Assembly: GCA_018780645.1 (NCBI GenBank)
Contig: JADMJJ010000007.1
Coordinates: 1 to 64,000, forward strand
Direction: 5' to 3'
DNA: 64,000 nt
Source of the DNA: Burkholderiaceae bacterium
GTDB taxonomy: Bacteria > Pseudomonadota > Gammaproteobacteria > Burkholderiales > Burkholderiaceae_C
Shown here: piece after piece, positions 8,906 through 17,452 of the stretch
Layout: each line of letters opens with the position of its first letter
Position numbering within the stretch: position 1 is the first letter of the stretch
Position numbers and translations under genes: made by a program
Notes under the pieces: generated by a model
The model's database searches: none
Seen by the model: the letters and a program-made list of their open reading frames with translations, nothing else
Told to the model about the DNA's origin: nothing

Positions 8906-10698
8906 CGCTCGTGCAGCGCACGTAAGCGCGCGGCTATCTCCCGCTGCAGGGCCTGGCCCTGGCTGGGCGGTGGTGGCGGCGCGAGCGGGCGCAGCGCCGG
9001 CGGCACCCAGGGGTCGCGCAGCGGGGTCTGTAGCGCGTCGGGCGGGGGCGGGGGCAGGCTAGAGGGGCTGGCGGCGGCAAGCGCGGGAGCGGCCTGCGCG
9101 CGCACCGTGGGCGCTTTGCCCGCCGCCTGGGCCACCGCCAGCGTGCCGCGGTAGAAGGCCACCAGATCGGCCTTGCTGGCCGCACGGGAGGCGTCGTCCA
9201 GATAGGTCATGTGGCCGCCGGCATAGTTGCGCACCAGCACGCGGCCGGGCAGGTTCAGCCGTGCCAGGTCTTGCTCGGTCTGATGGAACGGCGTGGCCAG
9301 GTCGTGATAGCCGTTCAGTGCCAGCACGCGAAGCCGCGGGTTCAGCGCCAGCGCGGCGCCGAGGTCGGGGATGCTGTCGGGCAGGCTCTTGCCCGCGTGG
9401 CGGAAGTCCCAGCTCTCGATGGCATTGCTCAGCAGCACATAGGTCGAGCCATTGCTGTAGCGCAGGTTCTCGCGCAGATAGCTGGTGATGGCGCCCGAGA
9501 ACGAGGCGCCGATGACGGTGCTGGACGGATCGCCCTCGCTGGCCAGCGCGCTGCCCACCGGCGCCGACACGCGGGCGTCATAGCGGCCGATCAAGGTGCC
9601 GGGCATCAGCTGGTTGCGGTACAGGCCCGGCTGCATATTGAAGCTGCTCTGCCAGTGGGTGAGGGCCAGGCCGGTGTAGTCGGTGAGCAGCGGCGGCAGC
9701 TCGGCGGGCACGGCGTTGCCCTGCAGCAGGGCATTCACCGCCGGGGTGTAGCGGCTGGCGGTGAAGTCACGCATCTGCGTCATGTAGGCGCCGAGGTCGG
9801 TGGGCAGCGGGCGGGCCAGCAGGTAATGCTGGCCGGTGGCGGCATAGCTGGGCAGATAGCCGCCGCAGCTGATGGTGGCCTGGCCCGTGACACCGCAATT
9901 GCTGTTGTAGTCCATCGCCGGGGCCTGCAGCACCAGGCCGGTCAGCTGCACACCGGCGCTTTCGAGCAGCGAGGCCAGCACGGCGGTGCGCGGCCCGCCA
10001 TAGGACTCACCGAACAGGTATTTGGGCGAGGCCTGGCGCGCGTAGACGGTGAGGTAGCGCTGCACGAAGTCGCGGAACACGGCCGCATCGGCATCGACGC
10101 CCCAGAAGCTGCGGTTGTTGAACGGCGCAATCGCCTGCGACAGCCCGCTGCCGACCGCGTTGACGAAGACCAGGTCGCTGGTGTCCAGCAGGCTTTCGGC
10201 ATTGTCCACCAGGGCGAAGGGGCGCGGCAGGGCGGTGGACGGCATGCCGGTGGCCAGGCGCTTGGGACCGTAGGAGCCCAGATGCAGCCAGACGCTGGCC
10301 GAGCCGGGGCCGCCGTTGTAGAAGAAGGTGATGGGCCGGGTGGCGGCCGGCTGGTTGTCGGCCGTGTAGGCGACGTAGAAGAAGGAGGCCTGGTCCTGGC
10401 CGGTGCCGGGCGCCTTGGCCGTCAGGTGGCCGGCCTTGGCCGTGTAGGCGATGGCCGTGCCGTTCAGGGTGATGCTGTGCGTGCTGGTGGCCGCGGCCTC
10501 GACGGCCGAGGCCAGCGAGGCGGTGGCGCTGGAGGAGTAGCTGGTCGGGTCGACCAGGGTGCCCGGCACGGTGGGGGTGGGCACGTCGGGCGGCGGAGTC
10601 GCGTCGCCGCCGCCACCGCCTCCACAGGCACTCAGCCCCAGCAGCAGGGTCAGTGCCGCAATCCTTGCCCAGCGATGTTCAGATGCAGCGGCCACCAT
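8902..10698 (-). CDS. S10 family serine carboxypeptidase-like lipoprotein
   Basis: A 598-residue exported alpha/beta hydrolase. From ATG 10698 a signal peptide ends in LGLSAC (Cys25), followed by Gly- and Pro-rich residues. The S10 signatures are clear: oxyanion-hole segment NGGPGSAS (128-135), nucleophile Ser232 in FGESYGG, an Asp in LNGYHDLATPF and the His in YAGGHMTYLDD near the C-terminus. A proline-rich tail of about 60 residues follows. ATG 10698 is preferred to 10716 because GGAGG lies just upstream. The 5' end overlaps the SDR gene by 20 bases, and the 3' end is coupled to the winged-helix regulator gene. The family removes C-terminal residues from peptides at acidic pH; the natural substrate here is unknown. 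Confidence 0.85.
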   Translation of the reverse strand: MVAAASEHRWARIAALTLLLGLSACGGGGGGDATPPPDVPTPTVPGTLVDPTSYSSSATASLASAVEAAATSTHSITLNGTAIAYTAKAGHLTAKAPGTGQDQASFFYVAYTADNQPAATRPITFFYNGGPGSASVWLHLGSYGPKRLATGMPSTALPRPFALVDNAESLLDTSDLVFVNAVGSGLSQAIAPFNNRSFWGVDADAAVFRDFVQRYLTVYARQASPKYLFGESYGGPRTAVLASLLESAGVQLTGLVLQAPAMDYNSNCGVTGQATISCGGYLPSYAATGQHYLLARPLPTDLGAYMTQMRDFTASRYTPAVNALLQGNAVPAELPPLLTDYTGLALTHWQSSFNMQPGLYRNQLMPGTLIGRYDARVSAPVGSALASEGDPSSTVIGASFSGAITSYLRENLRYSNGSTYVLLSNAIESWDFRHAGKSLPDSIPDLGAALALNPRLRVLALNGYHDLATPFHQTEQDLARLNLPGRVLVRNYAGGHMTYLDDASRAASKADLVAFYRGTLAVAQAAGKAPTVRAQAAPALAAASPSSLPPPPPDALQTPLRDPWVPPALRPLAPPPPPSQGQALQREIAARLRALHER

Positions 10699-11443
10699 CC
10701 ACCTCCATGCACACACCGGTGATCATGCTGGCCTCGTCGCTGCACAGAAAGCAGGCGGCGTTGCCCAGATCCTCGGGGGTTGAGAAGCGTCCCAGCGGGA
10801 TGCTGGCCAGGAACCGCGCCCTGACCTCGGGCGTGTCCTCGCCCATGAAGGTCTTCAGCATCGGCGTTTCGCCGGCCACCGGGTTCAGCGCCACCACGCG
10901 TATGCCGAAGGGTGCCAGCTCGACCGCCATCGAGCGGGTGGCGGTGATGACGAAGCCCTTGCTGGCGTTGTACCAGGTCAGATTCGGCCTGGGGCTGACG
11001 CCGGCCGTGCTGGCCATGTTCAGTATCACCCCGGCGCCGCGACCGGTCGCTTCGCGCAGCGTCTTGAAGCGCGGCACAACCTCGCGGGCGGCCAGGTAGA
11101 TGGCCTTCATATTGACGGCGACGATGCGGTCGAACTCGTCCTCGGCCAACTCCTCCAGCGGCTGCGGCGTGTGGCCGACCCCGGCATTGTTGACCAGGAT
11201 GTCCAGGCCGCCGAAGTGCTCGACGGTGGCATCCATCATGACTTTCACATCGGCGGCGCTGCTGACGTCCACCCGCAGCGCCCGCACCGCCGGGCCCAGC
11301 AGCGCGGCCAGGTGCAGGCCAGCGGCCAGATCGCGGTCGGCGATCAGCACGCGCGCGCCCTCGGCGACGAATTTGCGCACAATGCCTTCACCAAATCCCG
11401 ACGCTCCGCCGGTGACGATGGCGACCTTGTCCTTCAGCCTCAT
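10679..11443 (-). CDS. Short-chain dehydrogenase/reductase
   Basis: A 254-residue classical SDR. The NAD(P) loop is TGGASGFGEG (residues 11-20); NNAG is at 85-88; the catalytic tetrad is Asn111, Ser145, Tyr158 and Lys162 (WYNASKG). An Asp (IADRD, residues 36-38) at the end of strand beta2 suggests NAD rather than NADP. ATG 11443 is chosen because AGGAGA is 7 bases upstream; an in-frame ATG 66 bases earlier lacks both a ribosome site and homology. It is divergent from the GntR regulator at 11593, so it may be part of the same regulon, and its 3' end overlaps the carboxypeptidase gene. The substrate is a secondary alcohol or ketone, otherwise unknown. Confidence 0.9.
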   Translation of the reverse strand: MRLKDKVAIVTGGASGFGEGIVRKFVAEGARVLIADRDLAAGLHLAALLGPAVRALRVDVSSAADVKVMMDATVEHFGGLDILVNNAGVGHTPQPLEELAEDEFDRIVAVNMKAIYLAAREVVPRFKTLREATGRGAGVILNMASTAGVSPRPNLTWYNASKGFVITATRSMAVELAPFGIRVVALNPVAGETPMLKTFMGEDTPEVRARFLASIPLGRFSTPEDLGNAACFLCSDEASMITGVCMEVDGGRCI

Positions 11444-11538
11444 GCCTGTCTCCTGTTGAATCTGTCCCGCAGGGTCGAACGACGTAGGTCGTCGACCTGG
11501 GGTGCTCAATGGGCACTATCATGCACCGAGGCGGGTTC

Positions 11539-11553
11539 TGGATCCAGTATCCA
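11539..11553. promoter_or_regulatory. Candidate GntR/FCD operator between SDR and regulator genes
   Basis: A perfect inverted repeat TGGAT-CCAGT-ATCCA lies in the 149-base divergent region, 40 bases before the GntR-family start. Many FCD-type GntR regulators bind short T(G)GAT/ATCCA-like palindromes and regulate their own operon, so this is the best operator candidate. No footprint can be claimed from sequence alone. Confidence 0.5.
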
Positions 11554-11592
11554 AACCCCGCATGACCATCGTCGAATGCATCGGGGGTTCAG

Positions 11593-12261
11593 ATGTCCGA
11601 CCTGCTGGAATGGCAAAGCCGCGTTCGTCTGGTGGACGAGGTGGCGCAGGTGCTGCGCGAGCGCATCTACAAGGGCGTGCATGCGCCGGGCGATGTGCTG
11701 CGCCAGGTGCAGCTGGCCGAGCAGCTGGGCGTGAGCCGCACGCCGCTGCGCGAGGCGCTGAGGGTGCTGCAGGCCGAGGGGCTGGTGGAGGCCGATGCGG
11801 TGCGCGGCGTCAGCGTGGCGCGGATCGACGGGCCGCGGCTGCTGGACGCCTATGTGCTGCGCGAAATGCTTGACGGCCTGGCCGCGCGCCTGGCGGCCGA
11901 GCGTTCCGCCGGCCAGGCCCATGCCTTGCTGGACCCCATCGTCGCAAATCAGCGCCGGGCCATGCGGCCCTGGTCGGCCGGGGACTACACCCTGGCCAAC
12001 GTCCACTTCCACACCACCATCGTCGAGATGTCGAGGAATGAATTCCTCAGTGGGCAGCTGGGTATCGTGCGCCTGACCTCCCAGGTGTTTGCGCCCGCCG
12101 TGATACTGGCCGAGGCGGAGGCCGAGCAGGCGGTGCAGGAGCATGAGGGCTTGGTCGCCGCGATCGCGCGCGGCGATGCCGATGAGGCCGAGCGCCTGGG
12201 CCGTAGCCATATCCGCAGCACCATCACCTGTCTGCGCGAGCAGCTCGCCACGCCTCCATGA
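11593..12261 (+). CDS. GntR family regulator, FCD subfamily
   Basis: A 222-residue regulator. The winged helix-turn-helix is at about residues 12-78 (LAEQLGVSRTPLREALRVLQAEGLVEA at 41-67). It is followed by an all-helical FCD ligand domain with metal-site-like residues (NVHFHTTIVEMSRN and HIRSTI). Such proteins usually respond to small carboxylic acids or amino acids. The stop overlaps the start of the first ABC permease as ATGA, so the regulator is the first gene of the transporter operon and would control it along with the divergent SDR. Divergent promoters are expected in 11444-11592, which contains the TGGAT/ATCCA palindrome. Confidence 0.9.
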   Translation: MSDLLEWQSRVRLVDEVAQVLRERIYKGVHAPGDVLRQVQLAEQLGVSRTPLREALRVLQAEGLVEADAVRGVSVARIDGPRLLDAYVLREMLDGLAARLAAERSAGQAHALLDPIVANQRRAMRPWSAGDYTLANVHFHTTIVEMSRNEFLSGQLGIVRLTSQVFAPAVILAEAEAEQAVQEHEGLVAAIARGDADEAERLGRSHIRSTITCLREQLATPP

Positions 12262-13220
12262 CCCTGTTTCTGCTGAAGCGCCTGGCCACCCTGGCGCTGA
12301 CCCTGTTGGGCGCCTCGGCCGTGGTGTTCCTGGTGCTGGAGATACTGCCCGGCAATGCCGCCCAGGTGCTGATGGGGACCGAGGCCACGCCCGAGTCGGT
12401 GGCAGCGCTGGCCGCCAAGCTGGGCCTGGACGCACCGCCGCTGCAGCGCTACGGCGCCTGGCTGTTGGGCATGCTGCAAGGCGATCTGGGCATCAGCTAT
12501 GCCTACAGCACGCCGGTGCTGGACCTGATTCTGGAGCGCCTGGCGCTGACCGTGCCGCTGGCCCTGCTGGCCATGCTCCTGAGCACGGTGCTGGCGCTGG
12601 CGGCCGGCGTCTATGCCGCGGCCCACCACAGGAAGGTCGGCGACACCGGCCTGATGGCGCTCAGCCAGCTGGGCATAGCCATCCCCAACTTCTGGTTCGC
12701 CATCCTGCTGATCTGGGTCTTTGCGGTAGAGCTGCAGTGGTTTGCCGCCGGCGGCTTTCCGGGCTGGAGCGAGGACGACGGCGGTGGCCTGTGGCCCGGC
12801 CTGCAGGCCCTGGTGTTGCCGGCGGTGGCGCTGGCCGTGGTGCAGGCGGCAATTTTGGCGCGCATCACCCGTTCGGCGGTGCTGGAGGTGCTGCGCGAAG
12901 ACTTCGTGCGCACCGCCCGCGCCAAGGGCCTGAGCCGGCGCGCCGCGCTGTGGGGTCATGTCTTGCGCAACGCGATGATTCCGGTCGTCACCATCATGGG
13001 CCTGCAGTTCGCCAATCTGCTGGCCGGCACCATCGTGGTCGAGAACGTGTTCTATCTGCCGGGGCTGGGCCGGCTGATCTTCCAGGCCATCGCCAACCGC
13101 GACCTGGCGGTGGTGCGCAACTGCGTGCTGCTGCTCGCCGCCATGGTGGTGGTGGTCAACTTCCTGGTCGATCTGCTCTATGCCGTGATAGACCCGCGCA
13201 TCAAGGTATCCGGTCTGTGA
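12258..13220 (+). CDS. Peptide/nickel-type ABC transporter permease 1 (DppB-like)
   Basis: A 320-residue inner membrane permease with an N-terminal helix, a periplasmic loop (GTEATPESVAALAAKLGLD) typical of DppB/GsiC proteins and about five further helices. The cytoplasmic EAA-type loop that docks the ATPase is VRTARAKGLSRRAALWGHVLRNAMIPVVT (residues about 215-243). It is coupled by ATGA to the GntR gene and by GTGA to the second permease. With the four following genes it forms a complete importer for oligopeptides, opines or glutathione-like compounds; the exact substrate cannot be told from the permease. Confidence 0.93.
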   Translation: MTLFLLKRLATLALTLLGASAVVFLVLEILPGNAAQVLMGTEATPESVAALAAKLGLDAPPLQRYGAWLLGMLQGDLGISYAYSTPVLDLILERLALTVPLALLAMLLSTVLALAAGVYAAAHHRKVGDTGLMALSQLGIAIPNFWFAILLIWVFAVELQWFAAGGFPGWSEDDGGGLWPGLQALVLPAVALAVVQAAILARITRSAVLEVLREDFVRTARAKGLSRRAALWGHVLRNAMIPVVTIMGLQFANLLAGTIVVENVFYLPGLGRLIFQAIANRDLAVVRNCVLLLAAMVVVVNFLVDLLYAVIDPRIKVSGL

Positions 13221-14032
13221 GAGCGCACAAAAGCTTTGTGATCGGCGCCGTGCTGACCTCGCTGGTCGTGCTGGCGGCACTGCTGTCCCTGGTCTGGACG
13301 CCCTGGCCACCCTACGAGATCGATCTTCCCGCCAAGCTGCAGCCAGCCTCCAGCGCCCATTGGCTGGGCACCGATGTGCTGGGCCGCGACGTGCTGACCC
13401 TGATACTGGTCGGCGCGCGCAACTCCATCCTGGTCGGCGTGATCGCGGTGGGCATAGGCCTTTTGATCGGCGGCCTCCTGGGCCTGTGGGCGGCGGCGCG
13501 GCGCGGCTGGGTCGAGGAAATCATCATGCGCCTGAGCGATTTCACCTTCGCCTTCCCGGCCCTGCTGTCGGCCATCATGATGACGGCGGTGTTCGGGCCC
13601 GGCATCGTCAACTCCATCATCGCCATCGGCATCCACAACATCCCGACCTTTGCCCGCGTCACCCGCGCCTCGGCCAATGCGATCTGGTCGCGCGACTATG
13701 TGCTTGCGGCGCGTGCATCGGGCAAGGGGCCGGTGCGCATCAGCATCGAGCATGTGCTGCCCAATATCCTGTCGGTGCTGATCGTGCAGGCCACGATACA
13801 GTTCGCGCTGGCGATACTGGCCGAGGCGGCGCTGTCCTATCTGGGCCTGGGCACGCAGCCGCCGCAGCCGTCATGGGGCCGCATGCTCAGCGAGGCGCAG
13901 ACCTTGCTGTTCCAGGCGCCGCAGCTGGCCGTCTATCCCGGCCTGGCCATCATGCTGGCGGTGCTGGGGCTGAACCTGCTCGGTGACGGCCTGCGCGATC
14001 TGCTGGACCCCAAACTGGCGAGGTCGCGATGA
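13217..14032 (+). CDS. Peptide/nickel-type ABC transporter permease 2 (DppC-like)
   Basis: A 271-residue permease partner. The GTG start at 13217 overlaps the preceding stop (GTGA) and opens directly on a transmembrane helix. The protein contains HWLGTDVLGRDVLTLILVGAR, the strongly conserved DppC/OppC/GsiD segment, and the EAA loop YVLAARASGKGPVRISIEHVLPNI near residue 180. The C-terminal region EAALSYLGLGTQPPQPSWGRML is also characteristic. It forms the heterodimeric channel with the upstream permease, and its stop is coupled (ATGA) to the first ATPase gene. Confidence 0.93.
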   Translation: MRAHKSFVIGAVLTSLVVLAALLSLVWTPWPPYEIDLPAKLQPASSAHWLGTDVLGRDVLTLILVGARNSILVGVIAVGIGLLIGGLLGLWAAARRGWVEEIIMRLSDFTFAFPALLSAIMMTAVFGPGIVNSIIAIGIHNIPTFARVTRASANAIWSRDYVLAARASGKGPVRISIEHVLPNILSVLIVQATIQFALAILAEAALSYLGLGTQPPQPSWGRMLSEAQTLLFQAPQLAVYPGLAIMLAVLGLNLLGDGLRDLLDPKLARSR

Positions 14033-15021
14033 CGGCCCTGCTCGAAGTGCAAGACCTGCGGGTGCGCCTGCGGACCGCCGCCGGCCCGGCCGAAGCGTTG
14101 CGGGGACTGAGTTTTGCGCTGCAGGCCGGCGACACGCTGGGCCTGGTGGGGGAGTCGGGCTGCGGCAAATCGCTGACGGCGCTGGCCCTGATGGGCCTGC
14201 TGCCCGAGGGCGCCGAGATCGAGGGCAGTATCCGCTTCAAGGGCCGGGACTTGCTGGCACTCGACGATGAGGCCTACAGCCGGCTGCGCGGCGACCGCAT
14301 CGCGATGATCTTCCAGGAGCCGATGACGGCGCTGAACCCGCTGCATCGCATCGGTCGCCAGGTGGCCGAGCCGCTGGTGCTGCACCATGGGCTGTCGCGG
14401 GCCGAGGCGCTGACCGAGGCGGTGCGCCTGCTCGACCGTGTGGGCCTGGACCATGCGCGGCGCCGTGCCGAGGCCTATCCGCACCAGCTGTCCGGCGGCC
14501 AGCGCCAGCGCGTGGGCATTGCGATGGCCCTGGCCTGCGGGCCCGAGCTGCTGATCGCCGATGAGCCGACCACCGCGCTGGACGTGACGATACAGGGCCA
14601 GATCCTGGAGCTGATCGCGGGGCTGGTGAAAGAGCGCGGCATGGGGCTGATCCTGATCTCGCATGACCTGGACGTGATCGCCGAGAACGTGCGCTCCATG
14701 CTGGTGATGTACGGCGGCCAGGCCGTCGAGGCCGGGCCCACGGCGGCGGTGTTCGAGCGTATGGGCCACCCTTATACCCAGGGCCTGTTCGCCGCCCGGC
14801 CGCGGCTGGGCGTGTCGCGCGGTCAGCGCCTGCAGACAATTGCCGGCACCGTGCCCGGGCTGCGCGAGCTGCCCGCCGGTTGTGCCTTCCACGCCCGCTG
14901 CGCGCTGGCCGAGGCCGCTTGCCAGCGCATCGCCCCACCGGCCGAGCGTCTGGATCATGGCCATGAGGTGCGCTGTCTGCGCCTGGCCGAATCGTTGCGC
15001 CGGGCTCCGCAGCCATGGTGA
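14029..15021 (+). CDS. ABC transporter ATP-binding protein 1 (DppD-like)
   Basis: A 330-residue ATPase: Walker A GESGCGKS (41-48), Q-loop in [11 protein letters not shown], signature [16 protein letters not shown], Walker [14 protein letters not shown] and H-loop LISHD. The C-terminal oligopeptide-transporter extension ([14 protein letters not shown]) ends in a cysteine-containing tail ([14 protein letters not shown]), the region that binds an iron-sulfur cluster in some Dpp/Opp ATPases. Coupled at both ends (ATGA upstream, 7-base overlap downstream), it energises the DppB/DppC-like channel. Confidence 0.94.
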   Translation: MTALLEVQDLRVRLRTAAGPAEALRGLSFALQAGDTLGLVGESGCGKSLTALALMGLLPEGAEIEGSIRFKGRDLLALDDEAYSRLRGDRIAMIFQEPMTALNPLHRIGRQVAEPLVLHHGLSRAEALTEAVRLLDRVGLDHARRRAEAYPHQLSGGQRQRVGIAMALACGPELLIADEPTTALDVTIQGQILELIAGLVKERGMGLILISHDLDVIAENVRSMLVMYGGQAVEAGPTAAVFERMGHPYTQGLFAARPRLGVSRGQRLQTIAGTVPGLRELPAGCAFHARCALAEAACQRIAPPAERLDHGHEVRCLRLAESLRRAPQPW

Positions 15022-15827
15022 TGCTGCTGCAGGCCGATGACCTGGTGCGCCACTACCCGCAGCCGCGCGAGCAGCTGTGGCGCGCTGCCCCCAAGGTGCA
15101 GGCGCTCAACGGCGTCAGCTTCACCCTGGAGGCCGGCAAGAGCCTGGGCGTCGTTGGCGAGTCGGGTTCGGGCAAGTCCACCCTGGCGCGGGCGGTGATG
15201 GCACTGGAGCCGCTGGACGGCGGCAGGGTCAGCCTGCTGGGTCAAGACCTGCACCGGCTGGGCCGGGCCGAGCTGCGGCTGGCGCGCCAGCACTTCCAGA
15301 TGGTGTTCCAGGATCCCTATGGCTCGCTGGACCCGCGCCAGACGGTGGGCCGCATCGTCGCCGAGCCGCTGAGCGCCTTGAGCGGCGCGTTGCAGGTCGA
15401 TGCGCCCACGCAGCGCAAGCGGGTGCTCGACTCGCTGGACGCGGTGGGCCTGCGTGCCGCTGATGCCGACAAGTACCCGCACGAGTTCTCAGGTGGCCAG
15501 CGCCAGCGCATTGCCATTGCCCGCGCGCTGGTGACCCGGCCCAAGCTGATCGTCGCCGACGAGCCGGTCAGTGCGCTCGACGTCTCGGTGCAGGCCCAGG
15601 TGCTGAACCTGCTGCAGGACCTGCAGGCCCAGTTCGGCATCGGCTATCTGCTGATCAGCCATGACCTGGCGGTGGTCGACCATCTCTGCGACGAGGTGCT
15701 GGTGCTGTACCAGGGGCGGGTGGTCGAGCGGGGGCCGCCCGAGCAGCTGTTCCAGCGGCCCGGCCATCCGTACACCCGTGCGCTGCTGGCGGCCATGCCG
15801 CGTGCGCGCCCCCGGCCCATGCCATGA
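15015..15827 (+). CDS. ABC transporter ATP-binding protein 2 (DppF-like)
   Basis: A 270-residue ATPase with Walker A GESGSGKST (48-56), Q-loop MVFQDPYGSLDP, signature FSGGQRQRIAIARAL, Walker B KLIVADEPVSALD and H-loop LISHD. QDPYGSLDPRQTV is typical of the DppF/OppF subgroup. The start is ATG at 15015 or 15021, both within the preceding gene. The C-terminal extension is short (HPYTRALLAAMP) and lacks the cysteine tail of its partner. It pairs with the DppD-like subunit. Confidence 0.94.
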   Translation: MVMLLQADDLVRHYPQPREQLWRAAPKVQALNGVSFTLEAGKSLGVVGESGSGKSTLARAVMALEPLDGGRVSLLGQDLHRLGRAELRLARQHFQMVFQDPYGSLDPRQTVGRIVAEPLSALSGALQVDAPTQRKRVLDSLDAVGLRAADADKYPHEFSGGQRQRIAIARALVTRPKLIVADEPVSALDVSVQAQVLNLLQDLQAQFGIGYLLISHDLAVVDHLCDEVLVLYQGRVVERGPPEQLFQRPGHPYTRALLAAMPRARPRPMP

Positions 15828-15859
15828 TTGCCCCATCGTTGTCGGAGTCTGCACACATC

Positions 15860-17356
15860 ATGTTCAAAGCACTCGTACTCGGCGCCAGCCTGGCGCTGGC
15901 ATTGACCGCCCCCGCCGCCCAGGCCCAGGCGAAGAAGGACAGCGTCGTCCTGGCCATGACCCTGGAGCCACCGGGCCTGGATCCGACCGCCGGCGCGGCC
16001 TCGGCGATCGCCGAGGTGGTGCTCTACAACGTGTTCGAGACCCTGACCAAGATAGGGCCCGACGGCAGGGTCACGCCGCTGCTGGCCGAAAGCTGGGAGG
16101 TGTCGCCTGACCTGAAGACCTTCACCTTCAAGTTGCGCAAGGGCGTCAAGTTCCAGAACGGCGAACCGTTCAATGCTCGGGCGGTGAAGTTCTCCTTCGA
16201 GCGCGCGGCCGATGACAAGTCGACCAACAAGGACAAACGCCTGTTCGCCAGCATGGGGCTGATTGCCGCGCCCGACGAGCACACGGTGGTGATAGGGCTG
16301 AAGACGATAGAGCCGGACTTCCTGTTCCTGATCGGCCAGGCCACGGCGGTGATCGTCGAGCCCAAGAGCGTGGCCACCAATGCGACCCAGCCGGTGGGCA
16401 CCGGCCCCTACAAGCTGGACGCCTGGGCCAAGGGCTCCAGCATCACGCTGGCCAAGTGGCCGGCCTATCGCAATGCGGCGGCGGTGAAGATGAACCGCGC
16501 CCAGTTCCGCATCATCAGCGATCCGTCCGCCCAGGTGGCGGCCCTGCTGGCCGGCGATGTGGATGCCTTTCCCCGCGTGGCCGCCGCGCGCAGCCTGGCC
16601 CAGTTCCGGGCCGACAAGCGCTTTCAGGTGCTGCTCAATGGTTCACGGGCCAAGACCATTGTGGCGATCAACAACAAGAAGAAGCCGTTGGACGATGTGC
16701 GCGTGCGTCGTGCCATTGCCGCGGCGATAGACCGCAAGGCGGTGATCGAGGCCGCGGCCGACGGCTTTGGTGTGCCGATCGGCAGCCACTATGTGCCCGG
16801 TGCGCTGGGCTATGTGGACACCACCGGGGTCAATCCCTTCGACATTGCCAAGGCCAAGGCGCTGCTGAAGGAGGCCGGTCAGGATCTCAAATTCGCGCTG
16901 CCGCTGGAGCTGAGCCTGAAGCTGCCGCCGACGCCCTATGCCCGCCAGGGCGCCGAGGTGGTGGCCGCCCAGCTGGCCAAGGTGGGCATCACGGCCAAGA
17001 TCGAGAATGTCGAATGGGCGCAGTGGCTGTCGGGCGTCTACACCAACAAAAACTATGACCTGAGCATCATCTCCCACGTCGAACCTTTCGACCTGGGCAA
17101 CTATGCCAAGGCGGGTTACTACTGGGGCTACGAGAGCCCCAAGTTCAACGAGCTGTTTGCCAAGATCAACAATGCCCCGCGCGAGGACGAGCGCGCCAGG
17201 CTGCTGGGCGACGCCCAGCGCATGCTGGCTGCCGACGCCGTCAACGTCTATCTCTACCAGCCGCAGTGGATCACCGTGGCCAAGAAGCGCCTGGGCGGGC
17301 TGTGGAAGGACATGCCGGTGTTTGTCAACGACGTCTCGGGCCTGTATTGGGAGTGA
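15860..17356 (+). CDS. ABC transporter substrate-binding protein, family 5 (DppA/OppA-like)
   Basis: A 498-residue periplasmic binding protein. ATG 15860 gives a classical signal peptide (MFKALVLGASLALALTAPA, cleavage after AQAQA); an ATG at 15824 overlaps the previous stop and would add 12 residues in front, so coupling may start there and the choice is open. Family 5 features include ETLTKIGPDGRVTPLLAESW, the KFQNGEPFNARAVKFSFERA segment and KPLDDVRVRRAIAAAIDR. It would capture the ligand and deliver it to the four-subunit transporter. The amidase immediately downstream suggests the ligand may carry an amide bond; this is inference. Confidence 0.92.
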   Translation: MFKALVLGASLALALTAPAAQAQAKKDSVVLAMTLEPPGLDPTAGAASAIAEVVLYNVFETLTKIGPDGRVTPLLAESWEVSPDLKTFTFKLRKGVKFQNGEPFNARAVKFSFERAADDKSTNKDKRLFASMGLIAAPDEHTVVIGLKTIEPDFLFLIGQATAVIVEPKSVATNATQPVGTGPYKLDAWAKGSSITLAKWPAYRNAAAVKMNRAQFRIISDPSAQVAALLAGDVDAFPRVAAARSLAQFRADKRFQVLLNGSRAKTIVAINNKKKPLDDVRVRRAIAAAIDRKAVIEAAADGFGVPIGSHYVPGALGYVDTTGVNPFDIAKAKALLKEAGQDLKFALPLELSLKLPPTPYARQGAEVVAAQLAKVGITAKIENVEWAQWLSGVYTNKNYDLSIISHVEPFDLGNYAKAGYYWGYESPKFNELFAKINNAPREDERARLLGDAQRMLAADAVNVYLYQPQWITVAKKRLGGLWKDMPVFVNDVSGLYWE

Positions 17357-17391
17357 GCTTGCCCCGGATGCAATCCGGGAACCAGGCAAGC
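17357..17391. repeat. Single core copy of the REP-like palindrome, between binding protein and amidase genes
   Basis: The 17-base core CCCGGATGCAATCCGGG is at 17363-17379 without the GTAG flank. It is framed by the inverted pair GCTTGCC (17357-17363) and GGCAAGC (17385-17391), giving a nested stem-loop. It lies just after the binding-protein stop and may reduce expression of the downstream amidase relative to the transporter, or protect mRNA 3' ends. It is one of the dispersed family described in the findings. Confidence 0.75.
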
Positions 17392-17452
17392 CCGTCTTGC
17401 GCCTTCGCCGGGCAAACGCTACAACCTCAGTCACCCGACGAAGCACATTGCG

